A DNA stretch of 64,000 nucleotides from Oryza sativa Japonica Group (Eukaryota > Streptophyta > Magnoliopsida > Poales > Poaceae): NCBI RefSeq assembly GCF_034140825.1, contig NC_089042.1, positions 27,216,501 to 27,280,500 on the forward strand, in the 5' to 3' direction. A program made the translations under genes and the position numbers. Under the pieces are notes generated by a model. It made no database searches and was not told the origin of the DNA. It saw only the letters and a program-made list of their open reading frames with translations. Of the stretch, positions 59,415 through 64,000 are shown in pieces (the first letter of the stretch is position 1; each line of letters begins with the position of its first letter).

Positions 59415-60261
59415 TGCAGAACCTATGCCCAGTCGTAATTCATGTGCAAGGGATGGATCCGTTATACCTTGTCAGTTTTGTAATAGCCTAGCCGATTGTA
59501 CCTTTATTTCTGAAAGCTTAATAGAGTGTTCATGCTCAGATTATGAAATAGCAGAATCTGTTTTCCTACCCGCCTTCTCGTTCTTAGTTTTGATGAAGTG
59601 ATTCTACTGAATCTAGCTTTTGAGAACCTCTCTGACCAAGTAACTTGAGTTGGAAGGTACTACGGCATATTGTGATGAAAATGTTTCCGCCTTACTGAAA
59701 CTTGTTGCTGATTATATCTGACCCAAGTGGTTTGAGATGTAAAGGTTCTCGTTATTGGGTATTCCCATGGAAATGGTTGGTTTCGTGCTCTGTTTTTTTT
59801 TGGGAGAATTCGTCATGTTTGTTTGGGATTTGTTCGTTGGAAGTATGTTTAGCAAATATTTCATCCAGACTTTGTCAAAATTTGGCCTTTGCTATTCTGA
59901 ATTCTGATGCATTCGTCTCAACAGGATCATATTCGAAGCCCAGGATTTGCCGACTGCCGTGCCAGTTTGTTTCAGCAAAGTATGTTTTTGCTGATAAGAA
60001 AAGACGGCGAGGGCCGAGGAGATTTCAACGAAACTGCCAACCAAACTGGTGGATTCCACGACATGAATGCACTACGCAAAAGTTAGTCTTTTTTTTTTTT
60101 GAGAAGGACGCAAAAGTAAGTCAAGTTGTAAATTTTCTCCATATTATACTCATACGGGCCAAACATGCCCACTTGAATTACGGACCAGAGTGCCCAGAGC
60201 GCTTCATGCTTTGCCTTTCATCTTCATTCATTCCACCGTGCTTTGCAGCTGAGAACGCAAC
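59415..60261. other. Spacer: RPL7 3' UTR and NLR upstream region
   Basis: RPL7 3' UTR to about 59540. The rest has no gene. A 265-residue frame covering 59702-60499 is only spacer read in frame with the N-terminal coding part of the NLR pseudogene; its first 180 residues have no coding character. Confidence 0.5.
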
Positions 60262-60429
60262 ATGGCGGAATCGCTTCCCGGTGGTGCGCGGGGTGGCTGG
60301 CAAGGCGGCGAACGCGCTCGTCCAGAGCGTCACGCGCGTGTGCGGCGTCGACGGCGACCGCCGCAAGCTGGAGCGCCAGCTTCTGGCCGTCCAGTGCAAG
60401 CTGGCCGATGCCAAGGCGAAGAGCGAGAC

Positions 60430-60539
60430 TAAGGGTGTAAGTGGGTCAGCCGCGAACCTACTTATAGGTCAAAATAAGCGGGCTCGCGGCTTATTTTAGC
60501 CTATAAGTGGGTTTCACGGGTTAGCCACTTACAACCCTA
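60430..60539. mobile_element. hAT-type MITE in the NLR coiled-coil exon
   Basis: The ends TAAGGGTGTAAGTGG and (inverse) TAGGGTTGTAAGTGG are flanked by an exact 8-bp duplication AGCGAGAC (60422-60429 and 60540-60547). It is 110 bp and self-complementary over much of its length (CTTATAGG and CCTATAAG; GCGGGCTCGC centre). The 8-bp duplication and TAGGG ends are hAT features. Confidence 0.9.
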
Positions 60540-63324
60540 AGCGAGACCAACCCCGCCGTCAAGCGCTGGATGAAGGACCTCAAGGCTGTCGCCTACGAGG
60601 CCGACGACGTCCTCGACGACTTCGAGTACGAGGCTCTGCGCCGCGAGGTCAAGATCGGCGACTCCACCACCCGCAAGGTACTCGGCTACTTCACGCCGCA
60701 TAGCCCACTCCTGTTCCGTGTTACCATGAGTAGGAAGCTGGGCGATGTCCTCAAGAAGATCAACGATCTGGTTGAAGAGATGAACAAGTTTGGCCTGATG
60801 GAGCACACAGAGGCGCCACAGCTTCCTTATCGGCTAACACACTCGGGGCTGGACGAGTCAGCAGACATATTTGGGCGAGAGCATGACAAGGAGGTGTTGG
60901 TTAAACTGATGCTGGATCAGCATGATCAACAGAATTTGCAGGTTCTCCCCATCGTGGGGATGGGCGGTTTGGGCAAGACAACGCTTGCGAAGATGGTGTA
61001 CAACGATCCGATTGTCCAGAAACATTTCCAACTGAAGATGTGGCACTGTGTTTCGGAGAACTTTGAACCTATTTCTATTGTGAAATCCATCATTGAGTTG
61101 GCTACAAATAGAAAATGTGACCTACCTGACTCAATTGAGTTGTTGCGAAGGCGACTTGAAGGAGTCATTGACAGGAAAAGGTTTCTACTTGTTCTTGATG
61201 ATGTATGGAATGAGGACGACAACAAGTGGAATGAACACCTAAGGCCACTTCTGAATTCTGTCGGGGGTCCAGGGAGCATTATAGTCATCACAACTCGCAA
61301 TCGGCGGGTGGCATCTATAATGGAAACCCTTCAACCCTATAAGCCAGCATGTCTAAGTGAAGATGAATCATGGGAATTGTTCTCGAAGAGAGCGTTTGGT
61401 AGAGACGTACAAGAGCAAGAAGATTTGGTCACCATTGGCAAATGTATTGTACATAAATGCAAGGGGCTGCCACTTGCTCTGAAGACGATGGGCGGTCTAA
61501 TGAGTTCCAAACACCAAGTCAAGGAATGGGAAGCCATCGCAAGAAGTAATATTGGTGATAGTGTCAAAGGAAAAGACGAAATCTTATCAATACTAAAATT
61601 GAGCTACAAACACTTGCCATCTGAAATGAAACAATGCTTCACCTTCTGTGCAATTTTCTGCAAGGACTATGAGATGGAGAAGGACATGTTGATCCAACTA
61701 TGGATAGCAAATGGTTTTATTCAAGAAGAGGGCACAATTGAGTTGTCACAAAAAGGCGAGTTTGTTTTCAATGAGTTGGTTTGGAGATCATTTCTTCAAG
61801 ATGTTAAAACAATATTATTCAGAAGCTTAGATTATGACTTTGTTGTATGTAAAATGCATGATTTAATGCATGACTTAGCAAAAGACGTTTCAAGTGAATG
61901 TGCAACTACAGAAGAACTGATTCAACAGAAAGCACCATCTGAAGATGTTTGGCATGTGCAAATATCAGAAGGTGAATTAAAACAAATCAGTGGATCATTC
62001 AAAGGTACAACATCTCTCCGCACTTTGTTGATGGAATTACCATTATACAGGGGTCTTGAAGTGTTGGAACTGAGGTCATTTTTCTTAGAAAGGTTAAAAC
62101 TGAGGTCGTTGAGAGGACTGTGGTGTCACTGTAGGTACGATTCTTCTATTATCACTAGCCATCTCATAAATACAAAACAATTATGATATCTTGACCTTTC
62201 TAGGTCTAATATACATAGACTGCCAGATTCAATATGTGCATTGTATAACTTACAATCACTGAGGCTCAATGGCTGCAGCTATCTAGAATGTTTACCTGAA
62301 GGCATGGCAAATCTAAGGAAACTCAACCACCTTTATCTGTTGGGATGCGATAGATTAAAACGGATGCCCCCAAATTTTAGTCTACTGAACAATCTATTGA
62401 CACTAACAACGTTTGTCGTGGACACCGATGCTGGCAGGGGAATTGAGGAGCTCAAACAGTTGAGATACCTTACCAATATGTTGGGGCTGTACAATTTGAG
62501 AAAAATAAAGAGTACATCGAACGCGAAAGAAGCCAATCTCCATCAGAAACAAGAGCTGAGTATATTACGATTATTTTGGGGCTGCATGTCATCCTACATG
62601 CCTGGAGACAAAGACAATAATGAGGAAGAAATGTTGGAATCTCTTAAACCTCACAGCAAGCTTAAAATTTTGGATTTATATGGTTATGGTGGAAGTAAAG
62701 CCTCAGTGTGGATGAGAGACCCTCAAATGTTCCGGTGCTTAAAAAGGCTCATTATTGAACGATGTCCAAGATGTAAGGACATTCCAACAGTGTGGCTATC
62801 AGCCTCTCTTGAGTATTTGTCCTTGTCTTATATGACTAGTTTGATCTCATTATGTAAGAACATTGATGGGAACACCCCAGTGCAGTTATTTCCAAAGTTG
62901 AAGGAGTTGATATTATTTGTTTTACCGAACTTGGAGAGGTGGGCAGAAAACAGTGAGGGGGAGAATAATGATGTGATCATTTTCCCGGAGCTTGAAAGCC
63001 TAGAATTGAAGAGTTGCATGAAAATTTCAAGTGTTCCGGAAAGCCCGGCTCTCAAAAGGCTGGAGGCTCTGGGGTGTCACAGCCTCTCAATTTTCTCACT
63101 TTCACATCTCACATCATTGTCTGACCTTTATTACAAAGCAGGTGATATTGACTCTATGAGGATGCCTTTGGACCCTTGTTGGGCTTCTCCCGTGAGCTTA
63201 GATGTTAGCTCACCAGCGAACATGATGGTGCCTCTGGAAGACAAGAAAAGCCGTAGACCCTTCGAAGCCCTACGGAGCTTGACTCTGCGTGGTTCTAACT
63301 GCTTCTTAGCAACGTGCAGTTTGT

Positions 63325-63820
63325 TTTTTGCCGGGACGGCCAAAGGTAGGCCGGCCAATTTCATTAAGATTGGGGGAAATAAAGTTTTAATTACAACGAC
63401 ATGAAGGATGTCGCGCCGGTCTCAGGCAAACTCAAGCCCGGAAAGAAAAAGAAAAAATGGGGCAAGTCCCGCCTCTAATCGGGATTACTCGCTAGCATGG
63501 GAAAAAATCCCTGCTGCCCTCCAAATTGCGATTTCCTCGTTGATGTCATCCGCTAGCCGGTCAACCGACTTGGCGATGTGTTGAAAGATCCTTGTATTTC
63601 GCTCTTTCCAGATAAGCCAACAAATTAGCATGAACAGACTATCGAAATCCGTCCTATACGTGTTCTGAAAACGCCGTCTTGTCGCGATCCACCAATCTGC
63701 AAGCGGCATGCCATCTTCCGCAGGGATTGCAATGTTAATGTTGTACCAACGTCTCAGCTTGCGCCAAACCGCCGCCGTATAATCACAGGACACAAGCAAA
63801 TGATGGCAGTCTTCGTTCTC
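63325..63820 (-). mobile_element. 5'-truncated L1-type LINE inserted antisense in the NLR LRR region
   Basis: 496 bp flanked by a perfect 16-bp duplication GCAACGTGCAGTTTGT (63309-63324 and 63821-63836). The left edge is a T run (the poly-A tail of an element lying on the minus strand). The minus strand encodes the LINE C-terminal zinc-knuckle and tail region: HHLLVSCDYTAAVWRKLRRW, LADWWIATRRRFQ and CWLIWKERNTRIFQ, open from 63799 to 63485. The long target duplication, tail and 5' truncation are hallmarks of target-primed reverse transcription. The exact duplication shows a recent insertion. Confidence 0.92.
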
Positions 63821-64000
63821 GCAACGTGCAGTTTGTCAAAAGTGCATCTTGGGCTCTGGGAGTGCTTTGCTTTTGTGAAGGATTTGACTGTCCATGGTTG
63901 TGATGATCTTGTGCAGTGGCCAATGGAGGAGCTCCGTTGCTTGATTTGCCTTCGACATCTGTCTTTTCGTGCATGTGGCAAGTTGGAGGGGAAGTGCAGA

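Larger units (their letters stand above)
60262..64000 (+). pseudogene. CC-NBS-LRR (NLR) resistance gene, broken, runs off the window
   Basis: The N-terminal coiled-coil reads VVRGVAGKAANALVQSVTR and RRKLERQLLAVQCKLADAKA, then is interrupted by a MITE (60430-60539), and resumes with RWMKDLKAVAYEADDVLDDF. The NB-ARC domain has P-loop GMGGLGKTT (about 60957), kinase-2 LLVLDDVWN (about 61190), GLPLAL (about 61465) and MHDLMHDLA (about 61855). LRRs run from about 62000 to 63308 and resume after the LINE at 63837 (LGLWECFAFVKDLTVHGCDD). Breaks: the likely start ATG (60262, MAESL) is out of frame with the coiled coil; the MITE plus duplication adds 118 bp and shifts the frame; a TGA at 62184-62186 replaces the Arg in LRYLDLS; and a LINE splits the LRR region. 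Rice RGA-type NLR genes are normally one long exon of over 1000 codons. This copy is a pseudogene, unless truncated products matter. Confidence 0.9.

Noticed and set aside
59702-60499. 265-residue frame before the NLR
   Set aside because: Only its last 80 residues are the NLR coiled-coil region; the rest is spacer without stops.

Overview
The window looks like nuclear DNA of a grass, most likely rice or another Oryza. The evidence is GC-rich 5' ends of genes with AT-rich introns and spacers, small Stowaway (TA target duplication) and Tourist (TAA) elements, several Mutator-like elements with exact 9-bp target duplications, a Ty3/gypsy element with an antisense gene, and host proteins of clear plant type. 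All calls come from reading the sequence; no database search was run.

Layout. 0-4 kb: a small membrane protein, a 169-residue unknown protein (minus), a tRNA-Thr(UGU) and a precursor of a PIP-type secreted immune peptide (minus). 4.6-15.3 kb: a transposon block in which three Mutator-like elements sit within about 120 bp of ancestral sequence; the first carries a solo LTR, and the third is a 6.5-kb element with a Mutator DNA-binding exon joined in frame to a plant mobile domain (PMD), plus a double GRF zinc-finger gene. 16.5-23.2 kb: an intact LRR receptor-like protein and a six-exon thylakoid-lumen FKBP (FKBP16-3 type). 23.9-33.0 kb: a broken Ty3/gypsy fossil. 33.7-39.6 kb: a DUF936-family gene (minus). 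43.8-46.2 kb: another Mutator-like element just upstream of a second, inverted copy of the unknown gene at 1 kb. 46.9-49.4 kb: small elements and an invertase/pectin-methylesterase inhibitor. 50.7-59.4 kb: three translation-related loci, namely an RPL38 pseudogene with a duplicated 3' half, methionine aminopeptidase 2, and ribosomal protein uL30 (RPL7), the last two divergent from one promoter. 60.3-64.0 kb: a CC-NBS-LRR gene broken by a hAT-type MITE, a stop and an antisense LINE; it runs off the right edge.

How the genes relate. Three loci point to immunity (PIP peptide, LRR receptor-like protein, NLR), but they are separated by transposons and do not form one functional unit. MAP2 and RPL7 share a 280-bp promoter with GGCCCA-type boxes and are likely co-expressed. 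The most unusual object is the 8866-15335 element, where a Mutator DNA-binding domain seems coupled to a PMD and no Mutator catalytic domain is visible. Four separate TGA stops in this window (PMD gene, GRF gene, NLR, a LINE fragment) fall where the family should have an arginine CGA codon, as expected from deamination of methylated CpG.
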